NCBI RefSeq assembly: GCF_021729885.1
Contig: NZ_CP063401.1
Location: 4,146,501 to 4,210,500 of the forward strand
Direction of reading: 5' to 3'
DNA from: Devosia sp. SL43
GTDB taxonomy: Bacteria; Pseudomonadota; Alphaproteobacteria; Rhizobiales; Devosiaceae
DNA: 64,000 bases
Shown piece after piece: positions 28,423 to 37,288 of the stretch; within the stretch, counting starts at the first letter, position 1, and each line of letters begins with the position of its first letter. The translations under genes were made by a program, and so were the position numbers. The notes beneath the pieces were generated by a model. The model was given only the letters and a program-made list of their open reading frames with translations, was not told where the DNA came from and did not search any database.

Positions 28423-31257
28423 TCACCAAAGGCTGCCAGTCCGCGCGCGGGCCAGTATTCGGCGCAGTAACCATTTTCGCGCCTCGCTGAACCACAGGAC
28501 GGTGCTGCCCATGGCGCCGCAGACCAGCCATTGATCGAGCGTAAGCGGCACGGTCCCGAATGCCAGGTTGAGTGGGCCAAAATGGACGACCGCGATCTGC
28601 AGGACAAGCGACAGCCCGATGGCGCCCCAGAGCCAGCGATTAGCGAACATGTGGTGAAAGGCGCTTGTGGTTTCCGAGCGCGCGTTCAGGCAGTTGAACA
28701 ACTGGGCGCAAACCAGCACGGTAAAGCCGGCCGTGCGCGCCTGGTCCAGGCTTTGCGATCCTTCGATCAGACCGCCGGGTAGGTGAAGATCGATGGTCAG
28801 GAGTGTGGCCAAGGCCATCACCAGCCCAATCGCCAACACGCCACGCCACATGCGGGCGTCGATGGCGCGTTCGCCGGACTTTCGCGGCGGGCGGGCCATG
28901 ACGTCCTCGCTGTGCGGATCGACGCCCATGGCCAGCGCCGGCCCCGAATCTGTGATCAGGTTGATCCACAGCACCTGGGTGGCCAGTAGCGGCAATACCA
29001 GCGCCTCATCGCCAGCGGCACCCGTCAGCCCGATGATGCCGGCGCCGACCACGCCCAGAAACACGGTCAGGACCTCGCCCATGTTGGAGGACAGCAGGTA
29101 ACGCAGGAATTTGCGGATATTGTCGAAGATGCCGCGCCCCTCGCGGACCGCTTCGACAATGGTCGCGAAATTGTCGTCCGCCAGGATCATCCGGGCCGCC
29201 TGCTTGCTCACCTCGGTGCCGGTAATGCCCATGGCCACGCCGATATCGGCGGCTTTGAGCGCCGGCGCGTCATTGACGCCATCCCCGGTCATCGCCACCA
29301 CATTGCCGTCGGCCTGCAACGCGGCGACGATGGCTAGCTTGTGCACCGGCGCCACGCGGGCATAGACCGAGCACTGGCGCACGGCCGCAGCGAGGCCCAC
29401 CTCGTCCAGCCCATCCAGATCGGCGCCGGTCATCGCCACTGCGCCGGCCTCGACAATGCCCAGCTGGGTGGCAATGCGGGCCGCGGTGCGCGGATGATCG
29501 CCGGTGATCATCATCACCCTTATGCCGGCACGGTGCGCCTCGGCGATGGCCAACGCTGCTTCCGGACGGGGCGGATCGATAATGCCAACGGTGCCGACGA
29601 AGATCAGGTCCCGCTCCAGCGTTTCGCCGGCTTGTGCATCCTCGCCCTCGGCCAATGGCCGATAGGCGACGGCTAGCGTGCGTAGCGCCTGGTCGGAGAG
29701 ACGCTCCACATCGGCCAGCGCCTTGGCGCGGCGGGTCGCGTCGAAGGGCACGACCTCCATGCCGATCCGCACGCTCGCGCAATGCTCGATCAGGACGTCC
29801 GGCGCGCCCTTGGTAACGATGACCAGCGCGCCGCCCAGTTCATAGTCGCGTTCGATCGACGACATCATCTTGCGCTCGGAGGTGAACGGGATTTCGTCGA
29901 TGCGCTCGAAGCGCTGCTGCCGGCGCGCCTCGACGCCCAGCTTGCGCTCCGCCACGAGGAATGCCGCCTCAGTCGGATCGCCGTGGATTTCCCAGATGCC
30001 GTCCGCACCCTCGTGCAGGCTGGCATTGCCCGCTAGGCTCCCCCCGCTCAGGACGACGATCTGTTCCGCCCGCACCGGACCCTGGGACAGAAGCGGCCCG
30101 TCATGTTCCACAGCGCCATCCGGCGCATAGCCGATGCCGGTGACGCGGCTGTCGCCGGAGGCTGTGACCACCCGCTCGATGGTCATTTCCGAGCGGGTCA
30201 GTGTGCCGGTCTTGTCCGAGCAGATGACCGACGCCGAGCCCAGAGTCTCTACCGACGACAAGGTTTTGACCACCGCGTTACGCCCAGCCATGCGCTGCAC
30301 ACCAAGCGCCAGCACCAGCGATAATATGGCCGGCAAGCCCTCGGGTACCGCCGCGACAGCCAGCGATACGCCCAGCAGCAGCACCGTGATCACGTCGGCC
30401 GGTCCCTTGATGTCGGAGACCAGCAGCAGCGTCGCCATCACCACGATGGCGACCACCACCACGGCGATGCCCAGCATGCGGCCGATCTGGGCGACTTCCT
30501 TTTGCAACGGCGTCCGCTGCTCGCCGGTGGCGTCCAGCATCGTGGCGATGGCGCCCATCTCGGTTTGCATGCCGGTGGCGGTGACCACGGCGCTTCCGGT
30601 TCCCTGCGCCACGGATGTGCCCTTGAACACCATGCAGAGCCGGTCGGCGAGCGGCAGTGGGCCCGCCAGAGTTGCGGCGTCCTTCAGCACGGCTTCGCTT
30701 TCGCCGGTGAGCGAGGCCTCCTGCACGCGCAGGCTGGCCGAGGCCAGAAGTCTGGCGTCGGCACCCACCGCATCGCCCTCCTCGAGCAGCATGATGTCGC
30801 CTGGGACCAGTCCGGCGCTGGGGATGCGCCGACGCAGGCCGCCGCGCAGCACCGACGAGGTCACCTCCGTCATCCGAGCCAGCGCCGCCACGGCGCTCGC
30901 CGCCCTGGCCTCCTGTGCAAATCCCAGCACCGCGTTGAGCACCACCACCATGGCGATGACTATCCCATCCACCGGCCAGCCCTCACGCCCCTCGATCAGC
31001 CAGGCGGTCAAGGCAATGACGATAGCGCCGAGCAATAGATAGACAAGCGGATCCTGGAATTGTGCCAGCACCAGGCGCCATGCCGGTCGGGACGCGGCGG
31101 CGCGCAAGCGATTGGGTCCATGCCGAGCGAGCCGCTGCGCTGCCTCCTCGTGGCTTAATCCATACTCCGCATCGGTACCAAACGAACGCGCCACTGCATT
31201 GGCGTCATGCAGCCATGGCTCGTTGAACGCGACAGACCGGGACAGATCCTGCCTCAT
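28423..31257 (-). CDS. P-type ATPase, Ca2+/cation-transporting (type IIA-like)
   Basis: Ten-helix ATP-driven cation pump of 944 aa. Actuator motif T-G-E-S at 184-187, M4 motif V-P-E-G-L-P at 304-309, phosphorylated Asp348 in D-K-T-G-T-L-T, hinge T-G-D-G-V-N-D-A-P near 620 and M6 N-L-I-T-D-S-G-P-A-L-A-M-G. The PEGLP and N-x-x-T-D pattern points to the SERCA/PMR1 group rather than to heavy-metal pumps. The start is unsure; ATG 31257 lacks a strong ribosome site. A DUF4342 gene lies 78 bp upstream on the same strand and is likely co-transcribed. Confidence 0.9.
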   Translation of the reverse strand: MRQDLSRSVAFNEPWLHDANAVARSFGTDAEYGLSHEEAAQRLARHGPNRLRAAASRPAWRLVLAQFQDPLVYLLLGAIVIALTAWLIEGREGWPVDGIVIAMVVVLNAVLGFAQEARAASAVAALARMTEVTSSVLRGGLRRRIPSAGLVPGDIMLLEEGDAVGADARLLASASLRVQEASLTGESEAVLKDAATLAGPLPLADRLCMVFKGTSVAQGTGSAVVTATGMQTEMGAIATMLDATGEQRTPLQKEVAQIGRMLGIAVVVVAIVVMATLLLVSDIKGPADVITVLLLGVSLAVAAVPEGLPAILSLVLALGVQRMAGRNAVVKTLSSVETLGSASVICSDKTGTLTRSEMTIERVVTASGDSRVTGIGYAPDGAVEHDGPLLSQGPVRAEQIVVLSGGSLAGNASLHEGADGIWEIHGDPTEAAFLVAERKLGVEARRQQRFERIDEIPFTSERKMMSSIERDYELGGALVIVTKGAPDVLIEHCASVRIGMEVVPFDATRRAKALADVERLSDQALRTLAVAYRPLAEGEDAQAGETLERDLIFVGTVGIIDPPRPEAALAIAEAHRAGIRVMMITGDHPRTAARIATQLGIVEAGAVAMTGADLDGLDEVGLAAAVRQCSVYARVAPVHKLAIVAALQADGNVVAMTGDGVNDAPALKAADIGVAMGITGTEVSKQAARMILADDNFATIVEAVREGRGIFDNIRKFLRYLLSSNMGEVLTVFLGVVGAGIIGLTGAAGDEALVLPLLATQVLWINLITDSGPALAMGVDPHSEDVMARPPRKSGERAIDARMWRGVLAIGLVMALATLLTIDLHLPGGLIEGSQSLDQARTAGFTVLVCAQLFNCLNARSETTSAFHHMFANRWLWGAIGLSLVLQIAVVHFGPLNLAFGTVPLTLDQWLVCGAMGSTVLWFSEARKWLLRRILARARTGSLW

Positions 31258-31335
31258 GCGACGACTCTGGCCCCGCTGGAATGCGTTACGCGTCGTCGTC
31301 CATTTCCCCGCCACAGCATTCCCGCCGTGCCCACA

Positions 31336-31677
31336 TCAGACAGACGTGACAGCGCCTGTTTCGGCCACGGTCTCGTCCTTTCCGGTGGTGGGTGCGGCCT
31401 CTTCGCGGACGATCTCGATGTGCACTTTGGCGGCGAGGCCTGCAATCGCCCCGATGGCAGCCAGCCAAGGCGCGGTGAGGACGACCACGCCGCCAGCGAT
31501 GGCGCCTGCGGTCAACGGGATCTCCATGAAGGCTGGACCGGCTTCGGTGCGAATGCGCAACGTTCTGACGTTGCCCTCCGCAGCGAGCCCCGTCACCGCC
31601 TCGATCAGTTTGTGACCGGCGATTTCGACCTGATCTGCAAAGGACCTCCACTGGCGACTATTGTCCTTGTCCGTCAT
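31336..31677 (-). CDS. DUF4342 domain protein
   Basis: 113 aa: a polar N-terminal helix (V-E-I-A-G-H-K-L-I-E-A-V), then E-G-N-V-R-T-L-R-I-R-T-E-A-G and E-I-P-L-T leading into one or two hydrophobic helices (about 52-82), and a short charged tail. This order is typical of DUF4342. The family has no known activity. AGGAGG six bases before ATG gives a firm start. Its place just upstream of the Ca-type ATPase gene suggests the two act at the membrane together. Confidence 0.8.
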   Translation of the reverse strand: MTDKDNSRQWRSFADQVEIAGHKLIEAVTGLAAEGNVRTLRIRTEAGPAFMEIPLTAGAIAGGVVVLTAPWLAAIGAIAGLAAKVHIEIVREEAAPTTGKDETVAETGAVTSV

Positions 31678-32236
31678 GGTGCGCCTCCTGTTGAATTCTC
31701 AGACTATCACGTCGGCGAGGGGCCGACGCACGAAGGCGAGCAGAAAATAGGTGAGAATCTGATGCCGGCGGACCGCCGAAACCGCACCTGAAACTAGTCT
31801 TGGGGCAATCGTCACAAAGAACGCCTGAGCGCCGCACTTCGAACCGCTCGTCGCAAACGGTTACCTGTCGGCCACGCAGAACAACCCGTCGCGATGCCAA
31901 TCGTTCCGCCGTCAAAAAAGAAGCGGCGACAGGCACAAATTGTGACGACGGTACATTATCCAATATGCCAAAATTGACTAGGCAATACTAAGGGGTTCGG
32001 TCATTTCGAATGGCCGGATCAAGAAACAATATCTGCGTTTTAGGCGGCAAAGCCGATCGCGTCGCGGCAAAATACTTCGTTTTGTTCTCATGTGCGGGGT
32101 TTAGACTGTGAGTTCTGCCAGCAGAACACTTGGGCTTTGCGGTTCGCATGACCAAGATGCTCTTCGCACGATCGAGCAAAGTCCGTCTGCAAACGCCGCG
32201 ACGGATCCGTTGCGCGCCACAAACAAGGATTCCGTG
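31678..32236. other. Intergenic/decayed region
   Basis: About 560 bases with no convincing gene. It contains a hairpin with 7-bp arms (31710-31728) just upstream of the DUF4342 gene and an AT-rich patch at 31910-32000. Composition is less GC-rich than adjacent genes. Together with the broken genes that follow, it looks like a zone of gene loss or an insertion boundary. Confidence 0.45.
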
Positions 32237-32419
32237 ATGAAAGCCCTCGTTTACCTCGCTCGCGGCAAGAAGGAGCTTCACGACCACGCAAAGCCGGCGA
32301 TTTCGGCCGCGACTGACGCCATCGTCAAAATCACCAGGACAACGATCTGCGGTACCGACCTGCACATCCTTAAGGGCGACGTCCCTACATGTGAGCCCGG
32401 CCGCATTATCGAGGCCTAG
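32237..32419 (+). pseudogene. Zinc-dependent alcohol dehydrogenase, N-terminal stub
   Basis: Sixty codons starting M-K-A-L-V-Y and including T-T-I-C-G-T-D-L-H-I-L-K-G-D-V-P-T-C match the N terminus of zinc alcohol dehydrogenases, including the catalytic-zinc Cys in I-C-G-T-D. After P-G-R-I the frame ends in I-E-A-stop where the family would continue with the G-H-E motif, and no remainder lies downstream. A ribosome site (AAGGA) is still present. Over 80 percent of the normal 340-350 aa is missing. Confidence 0.8.
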
Positions 32420-32464
32420 AGGACGGACTCGCCACGGCCGGTGCCGGCCTGAAACAAGGACTCA

Positions 32465-33283
32465 ATGAAATTCCTGATCTTCGGCCTGCTTGCACTGGCG
32501 TTAGTCGCTATCGCCGTGCTCCTCATCATGTCGAACCAGTTCGTCGCCAAAATTGAAGCATTGCGCAAAATTGTCGTCGCTGCGCAGACCTCGCCGCCGC
32601 CCGAGGAGAACACCATTCCGGAAATCATACGCACCTTTGCGGTGCGCAATGGCGCTACCCTTGGTGGTCCCGCGACCGTCATCTCGCAGCAGCAGGACGA
32701 AATGACATCCGGCCCGGGCCAACCATACTTTGCTTTGCAGGCGACGCAGCTTTCTGGCACCCGAAAGCCCGGCTTTGTCTGGGAGGCGACCGCAACAATG
32801 GCGCTGGTCGTGCCCATTCGGGTAGTTGATGCGCTGGCAGCCGACGATGGTCTGCTGGAGGTTCGGATTGCTGGAGCCATTCCCATGGTGAACGCAGCTG
32901 GCCCTGATAGCGACAAAGGCGAGATGATGCGCTTTCTCTCTGAACTGGCGTGGAATCCTGACGCCATTCTCAACGTCGCGGCGCTCAAGTGGCGCCAGAT
33001 CGATGAGCGAACTGTGGAAGTTTCGATCGAGACGGCAGGAGGGATTGCCGCAGTGCGGCATCTCTTCGACGCGAATGGCGACATCGTTGGCATCGAGGCC
33101 GATGATCGTCCTTATCTCCTGGACGGCAAGACTGTCCCTATGCGCTGGATTGGCCGTTTCCGGGACTACACCCAGTTCGGGAGTTATAGAGTGCCGCGCC
33201 ACGGCGAGGTCGCCTGGGTCCTGCCCGAGGGTGAGTTCGTCTACTTTCGCGGCACAATCACCAGCTTCGCGGCGGTGGAATGA
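32465..33283 (+). CDS. DUF6544/DUF6920-like membrane-anchored protein
   Basis: 272 aa: an N-terminal membrane helix (about 3-24) and a soluble domain. The conserved stretch W-x-A-x-A-T-M at about 100, R-I-A-G-A-I-P-M near 140, and near the C terminus G-K-T-V-P-M-R-W-I-G-R-F-R-D-Y together with R-V-P-R-H-G-E-V-A-W match the DUF6544 type as I recall it. No catalytic role is known. Its stop overlaps the start of the following broken gene (ATGA), indicating a former two-gene unit. Confidence 0.65.
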   Translation: MKFLIFGLLALALVAIAVLLIMSNQFVAKIEALRKIVVAAQTSPPPEENTIPEIIRTFAVRNGATLGGPATVISQQQDEMTSGPGQPYFALQATQLSGTRKPGFVWEATATMALVVPIRVVDALAADDGLLEVRIAGAIPMVNAAGPDSDKGEMMRFLSELAWNPDAILNVAALKWRQIDERTVEVSIETAGGIAAVRHLFDANGDIVGIEADDRPYLLDGKTVPMRWIGRFRDYTQFGSYRVPRHGEVAWVLPEGEFVYFRGTITSFAAVE

Positions 33284-33600
33284 GCATGAGGGAGACGACG
33301 ACCGCCAGTTGGTCTCCGCTGATCTCCTTCGTTGCCTTGGCTTGCGGGATTCCGTGGCTGTTCTGGATGAAGCCCTGGCTGCCCGCATTTGACATTTGGG
33401 GGAGTCCCGGTTCTTCCATTTCATCATGCACTCGGTCGGGTCCAGCTACATTCGCCGATACGGCACGACGCTCCTCAACAGGAAGCCCTTGGAGGGGTAC
33501 AGCATTATTCCGTTTCTCGTGCAGGGCGTCGCCTTCACGCTCGATCAACTTGCCGCTCTCAACGCCTATTCGTGTGGACCGCGCCACCCAAAGGACGACG
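33280..33600 (+). pseudogene. Small membrane protein gene broken by a frameshift
   Basis: Translation starts at ATG 33280 (ATGA overlap) and gives about 40 residues with a hydrophobic helix. Codon use with high third-position GC then jumps by one base at the G-run near 33398-33402: the frame beginning TTG at 33396 has strong third-position GC to about 33590 while the original frame loses it. Restoring one G joins D-I-W-G to E-S-R-F-F-H-F. It is therefore a one-base deletion or a sequencing error in a homopolymer. The end is approximate; family unknown. Confidence 0.6.
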
Positions 33601-33635
33601 CCGGCAAGGGCGATTGCCGCTTTTCCGATACGACA

Positions 33636-33645
33636 TTGTATACTA
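33636..33645. promoter_or_regulatory. TTGTATAC-type motif upstream of GntR gene
   Basis: TTGTATACTA lies 40 bases before the first GntR start. A near-identical element (TTGTATACTT on the other strand) precedes the RHH/DUF1989 operon, and a related dyad precedes the ABC operon. FCD-type GntR proteins commonly bind such GTATAC-centred palindromes, so autoregulation is likely. Confidence 0.5.
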
Positions 33646-33684
33646 GATGTTCAGTTCAGATTTCACAGCGGTGGCGTAGCGGTA

Positions 33685-34413
33685 ATGAGTGGGCTAACAG
33701 ACCGGGTCGATGGCGCTCATCGCGCTCTGCGTCAGGCTATCATCGAGCAGGCTCTGCTGCCTGGCACGAAACTCCCGGAAGATGAATTGGGCCGGCATTT
33801 CGGGATGAGCCGCACATTGGTGCGGGCCGCGCTTGCGCGATTGCAGGCACAAGGCCTGGTCGATACGTCGCATAAGCGCACCGCAACGGTGGCGCAGCCA
33901 AGTCTGGAGGAGGCGCGAGACGCATTTGCGGTTCGTCGAGCCTTGGAGCGGGAAGCGGTTCGCCTTGTTGTACAGCGCTGGTCAAAGGATTTCGACACGA
34001 CTTTGACTGGGCACGTACAGCAGGAGATCGAGGCCTTTCAACGCAGCGATACCCGGGTTTCCACCCGCCTTGCAGGTGAGTTTCACCTGCTTCTGGCGGG
34101 AATGTCAGGCAATGCGCTGCTTGAGCGCTATCTGTCTGAACTAGTCTCGCGGTGCTCGCTGATCCTCGCCGTCTATAGCCGGCCCCACTCGGCCGAGTGC
34201 GCGGTCAACGAGCATTCCGCCATCATCGAAGCGCTGCGCAACGGCGACGCGGAGAGCGCCGAACGCCTGATGGAAAGCCATCTCGGACTGGTCGAAAGCC
34301 GGGCCCTGATCGGCGATATCGAGGTCAAGAAAGACCTTTCCGACATCCTGGGTCGCTATACTGCCAATCCGGCCAGCGCGCCCCCTCTGCGGACCCGCGC
34401 CAAGCGCAGCTAG
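33685..34413 (+). CDS. GntR family regulator, FCD subgroup
   Basis: 242 aa. The N-terminal winged helix-turn-helix includes G-T-K-L-P-E-D-E-L-G-R-H-F-G-M-S-R-T-L-V-R; residues from about 85 form the helical FCD ligand domain with the usual metal His positions (E-F-H-L-L-L, N-E-H-S-A-I, M-E-S-H-L). It is clearly paralogous to the second GntR gene at 47143. The open frame extends to 33280 only by passing through the broken gene, so ATG 33685 is chosen despite a weak ribosome site. It likely controls the ABC importer operon that follows. Confidence 0.88.
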   Translation: MSGLTDRVDGAHRALRQAIIEQALLPGTKLPEDELGRHFGMSRTLVRAALARLQAQGLVDTSHKRTATVAQPSLEEARDAFAVRRALEREAVRLVVQRWSKDFDTTLTGHVQQEIEAFQRSDTRVSTRLAGEFHLLLAGMSGNALLERYLSELVSRCSLILAVYSRPHSAECAVNEHSAIIEALRNGDAESAERLMESHLGLVESRALIGDIEVKKDLSDILGRYTANPASAPPLRTRAKRS

Positions 34414-34587
34414 TCACTGCGCAATTGTTGGGCAGATAGGCAGGGGTCGCCCAATTTCTATTCAAAATACAGTTTTTGCGCCGATAGCGGCGATGAGTCG
34501 TCGGTCGACCTCGGGCGCGATTTTTCGTCTTTCCGGGCAACGGCTTAAGCCCGTCGCCGGCCTCGAATGGCGATCTCCGATACCAAA

Positions 34588-34603
34588 TGGCACGCATCAT
34601 GCA
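34588..34603 (+). promoter_or_regulatory. Sigma-54 (-24/-12) promoter of importer operon
   Basis: TGGCACGCATCATGCA matches the consensus TGGCACR-N4-TTGCW with correct GG-to-GC spacing and one mismatch. The predicted start is near 34614, about 30 bases before the chosen ATG of the ABC ATPase. This implies activation by NtrC or another enhancer-binding protein under nitrogen limitation. Confidence 0.65.
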
Positions 34604-34617
34604 TACTTGATTGTATG
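34602..34617. promoter_or_regulatory. GntR-type inverted repeat over the promoter
   Basis: CATAC-TTGATT-GTATG, two perfect 5-bp arms around six bases, overlaps the -12 element and the predicted transcription start. A repressor bound here would block sigma-54 polymerase. The ATACTTG core recurs before the second GntR gene (47088-47100). Confidence 0.5.
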
Positions 34618-34644
34618 TAAGTCATGGATGGAGCGCCAACGTCG

Positions 34645-36213
34645 ATGTCCCAGACCGGCCCGGAAGGCAGCCGACAGCAACAGCGCCTGGAACTGCGTGG
34701 TATCACCAAGGTCTATCCGGCCGTGGTCGCCAATGCTGGCATCGACCTGCAGGTAGCGCCTGGGGAAATCCATGCCGTCGTCGGGGAGAATGGCGCCGGC
34801 AAGTCGACGTTGATGAAGGTGATCTACGGCATGGTGCGTCCCGATGCCGGCGAGATGCTGTGGGATGGTCGCGAGGTCAGTATCGGTTCGCCGGCCGATG
34901 CACAGCGGCTCGGCATCGGGATGGTGTTCCAGCATTTCGCGCTGTTCGACACGCTGACCGTCGCCGAGAATATCGCGCTGGCTTTGCCCGAGAAGCTGTC
35001 GCTCGACGCTATCAGCGAGCGCATCACCGACCTCGCGCAACGCTACTGCCTGCCGCTCGACCCGGCGCGGCGCATCTATTCCATGTCGGTGGGCGAGCGG
35101 CAGCGCGTCGAGATCATCCGCGCGCTGCTGCAGAATCCCGGCCTGCTGATCATGGACGAGCCCACCTCGGTCCTGACGCCGCAGGCCGTTGACACGCTGT
35201 TCGGCACCCTGCGCACGCTGGCGGCCGACGGCTGCAGCATCCTCTATATCAGCCACAAGCTCGACGAGATTCGGGCCTTGTGCTCCAGCGCGACGATCCT
35301 GCGCGGCGGCAAGGTGACCGGCACCTGTGACCCGCGCGCGGAATCGTCGGCAACTATGGCCCGCATGATGATCGGCGCCGACATCCAGCCCATCCGCGCC
35401 GCGCGGGTGGCATCCACCGGTGCCGAACGTCTCGTCGTCCGCAACCTGACCCTTGCGGCGGCCGATCCGTTCGGCACCGACCTCGACAAGATCTCGCTCT
35501 CGGTGACAGGTGGCGAAATTCTTGGCATTGCCGGTGTCTCTGGCAATGGGCAGCAGGAGCTGCTGGCTGCGCTTTCGGGCGAAACGCCGCTGGCCGACCC
35601 CTATGGGGTACTGATCGATGGCAGGCCGGCCGGCAGGCTCGACCCGCGCCAACGCCGCGCCATCGGGCTCTGCTCGGTGCCCGAGGACAGGCTTGGTCGC
35701 GGCGCCGTGCCTTCCCTGGCCCTGTCAGACAATGCCCTTCTCACCGACAACCGCCAATCGAGCGTACGCGCCGGCTTCATTCGTTTCGACGTGGTCAAGG
35801 CCTTTGCCGAACGCTGCATCGCCGAATTCGGCGTGCGCGGCGGCGGTCCGGATGCGCTGGCGGGGAGCCTGTCAGGCGGCAACCTGCAGAAATTCATCGT
35901 TGGGCGCGAAATCCTGCAAAATCCTGGCGTGCTGGTCATCGCTCAACCGACATGGGGCGTCGATGTCGGTGCAGCCGTAACCATTCGCCAGGCGCTGCTC
36001 GACCTGCGCGCCAGGGGCTGCGCCATCCTCGTCATTTCCGAAGAGCTCGACGAACTGACCGAAATTGCCGACCGCATCGCCGTAATTGCCGGGGGACGGC
36101 TGTCCCCGGCCATGGCACGCGCCGCCTTCGACCGCGACGCCATCGGCCTTGCCATGTCCGGCGAATGGACGGCTGCCGAAATCAAGGGAGCAGATCATGT
36201 CCATTCGGCTTGA
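34645..36213 (+). CDS. BMP-family ABC importer, ATP-binding protein (double domain)
   Basis: 522 aa with two fused nucleotide-binding domains, as in simple sugar and nucleoside (NupO/YufO-type) importers. First domain: Walker A G-E-N-G-A-G-K-S-T near 52-60, signature M-S-V-G-E-R-Q-R-V-E, Walker B L-L-I-M-D-E-P-T. The second domain has a degenerate Walker A (G-V-S-G-N-G-Q-Q-E) and signature L-S-G-G-N-L-Q-K, the usual asymmetry. An ATG at 34624 is only about 10 bases from the predicted transcription start, so ATG 34645 with an upstream GGAG is preferred. First gene of an eight-gene unit. Confidence 0.9.
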   Translation: MSQTGPEGSRQQQRLELRGITKVYPAVVANAGIDLQVAPGEIHAVVGENGAGKSTLMKVIYGMVRPDAGEMLWDGREVSIGSPADAQRLGIGMVFQHFALFDTLTVAENIALALPEKLSLDAISERITDLAQRYCLPLDPARRIYSMSVGERQRVEIIRALLQNPGLLIMDEPTSVLTPQAVDTLFGTLRTLAADGCSILYISHKLDEIRALCSSATILRGGKVTGTCDPRAESSATMARMMIGADIQPIRAARVASTGAERLVVRNLTLAAADPFGTDLDKISLSVTGGEILGIAGVSGNGQQELLAALSGETPLADPYGVLIDGRPAGRLDPRQRRAIGLCSVPEDRLGRGAVPSLALSDNALLTDNRQSSVRAGFIRFDVVKAFAERCIAEFGVRGGGPDALAGSLSGGNLQKFIVGREILQNPGVLVIAQPTWGVDVGAAVTIRQALLDLRARGCAILVISEELDELTEIADRIAVIAGGRLSPAMARAAFDRDAIGLAMSGEWTAAEIKGADHVHSA

Positions 36214-37288
36214 AGCGCGACCGCAACCCAGCCGGACCATGATCTGGCTCTCTCCGATCCTCGCCATCGGGCTCACCTGCTGCGTGGCCATGGTGATCTT
36301 CGCCGTGGCCGGTCTCAATCCGCTCTCGGCGCTGGCGACATTCATCTTCACCCCGGTCACCGACCTCTACGGGCTGGGCGAACTGCTGATCAAGGCGGCG
36401 CCGTTGGTGCTGATCGCCATCGGCCTCTCGATCGGCTTTCGCGCCGGTGTCTGGAATGTCGGCGGCGAGGGACAACTGATCGTCGGCGTGATTTTCGGCG
36501 GCTGGCTGGCGCTCACCTATGGTCCGGGTGGCGGGCCGTGGGTCCTGCCGGCAATGGTCGTCGGCGGCGCCATCGGCGGTGCGCTGTGGGCCGCCATTCC
36601 GGCGCTGCTGCGGACACGCTTCAACGCCAACGAAATCCTCACCAGCCTGATGCTGAACTACGTGGCACAGCTCTGGCTTGGCTACCTGATCTTCGGCCCT
36701 TGGCGCGACCCCGCCGGCTTCAACTTTCCGCAGTCCGAGCCCCTGGCGCCGGCCGCGCTTTTCCCGACCCTGATCGAGGGCACCCGCGCCAATGCGAGCA
36801 TCCTGCTGGCCCTGGTCGCCGTTGGCCTCGGCTGGGCGCTGATGAGCCGCAGCTTCGTCGGCTTCCAGCTCAAGATCACCGGCCTTTCCGAGGGCGCAGC
36901 GCGCTATGCCGGGTTTAGCCCCAGCAAGGCGGTGTGGATCGGGATGCTGGCCGGCGGCCTCGCGGCTGGCATTGCCGGCGTCGGCGAGATCGCCGGTCCG
37001 CTCGGCCAGATCTTCCCCACCGCCTCCCCCGGCTACGGCTATGCCGCCATCATCGTGGCCTTTCTTGGCCGCCTCAACCCGATCGGCATCCTGTTCTCGG
37101 GTCTGCTGATGTCACTGCTCTACCTCAGCGGCGACGTCGCGCAGATGTCGCTCGGGCTGCCCTCATCCATCACCGGACTGTTCCAGGGCACGCTGCTGTT
37201 CTTCCTGCTCACCGCCGACGTGCTGATCCACTACCGCCTGCGCAGCAGCACCATTGCCGCAGCAGTCGTTGCCGGGAGCGCCAAGTGA
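36197..37288 (+). CDS. BMP-family ABC importer, permease 1
   Basis: 363 aa inner-membrane permease with about 9-10 helices. N-V-G-G-E-G-Q-L-I-V-G near 80 is the conserved loop of the BPD_transp_2 (YufP/NupP) family. It overlaps the ATPase gene by 17 bp and has GGGAG before its ATG, so it is translated with it. Nucleosides are the commonest cargo of this family; deoxynucleosides, purines and other heterocycles also occur. Confidence 0.9.
   Translation: MSIRLEARPQPSRTMIWLSPILAIGLTCCVAMVIFAVAGLNPLSALATFIFTPVTDLYGLGELLIKAAPLVLIAIGLSIGFRAGVWNVGGEGQLIVGVIFGGWLALTYGPGGGPWVLPAMVVGGAIGGALWAAIPALLRTRFNANEILTSLMLNYVAQLWLGYLIFGPWRDPAGFNFPQSEPLAPAALFPTLIEGTRANASILLALVAVGLGWALMSRSFVGFQLKITGLSEGAARYAGFSPSKAVWIGMLAGGLAAGIAGVGEIAGPLGQIFPTASPGYGYAAIIVAFLGRLNPIGILFSGLLMSLLYLSGDVAQMSLGLPSSITGLFQGTLLFFLLTADVLIHYRLRSSTIAAAVVAGSAK

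Noticed and set aside
31207..31791. 194-codon plus-strand frame opposite the DUF4342 gene
   Set aside because: Overlaps DUF4342 antisense; composition irregular, no recognised domain, while DUF4342 has a strong ribosome site.
33605..33622. Sigma-54-like CGGCAAGGGCGATTGC before the first GntR gene
   Set aside because: Spacing is one base too long and the -24 half is poor.
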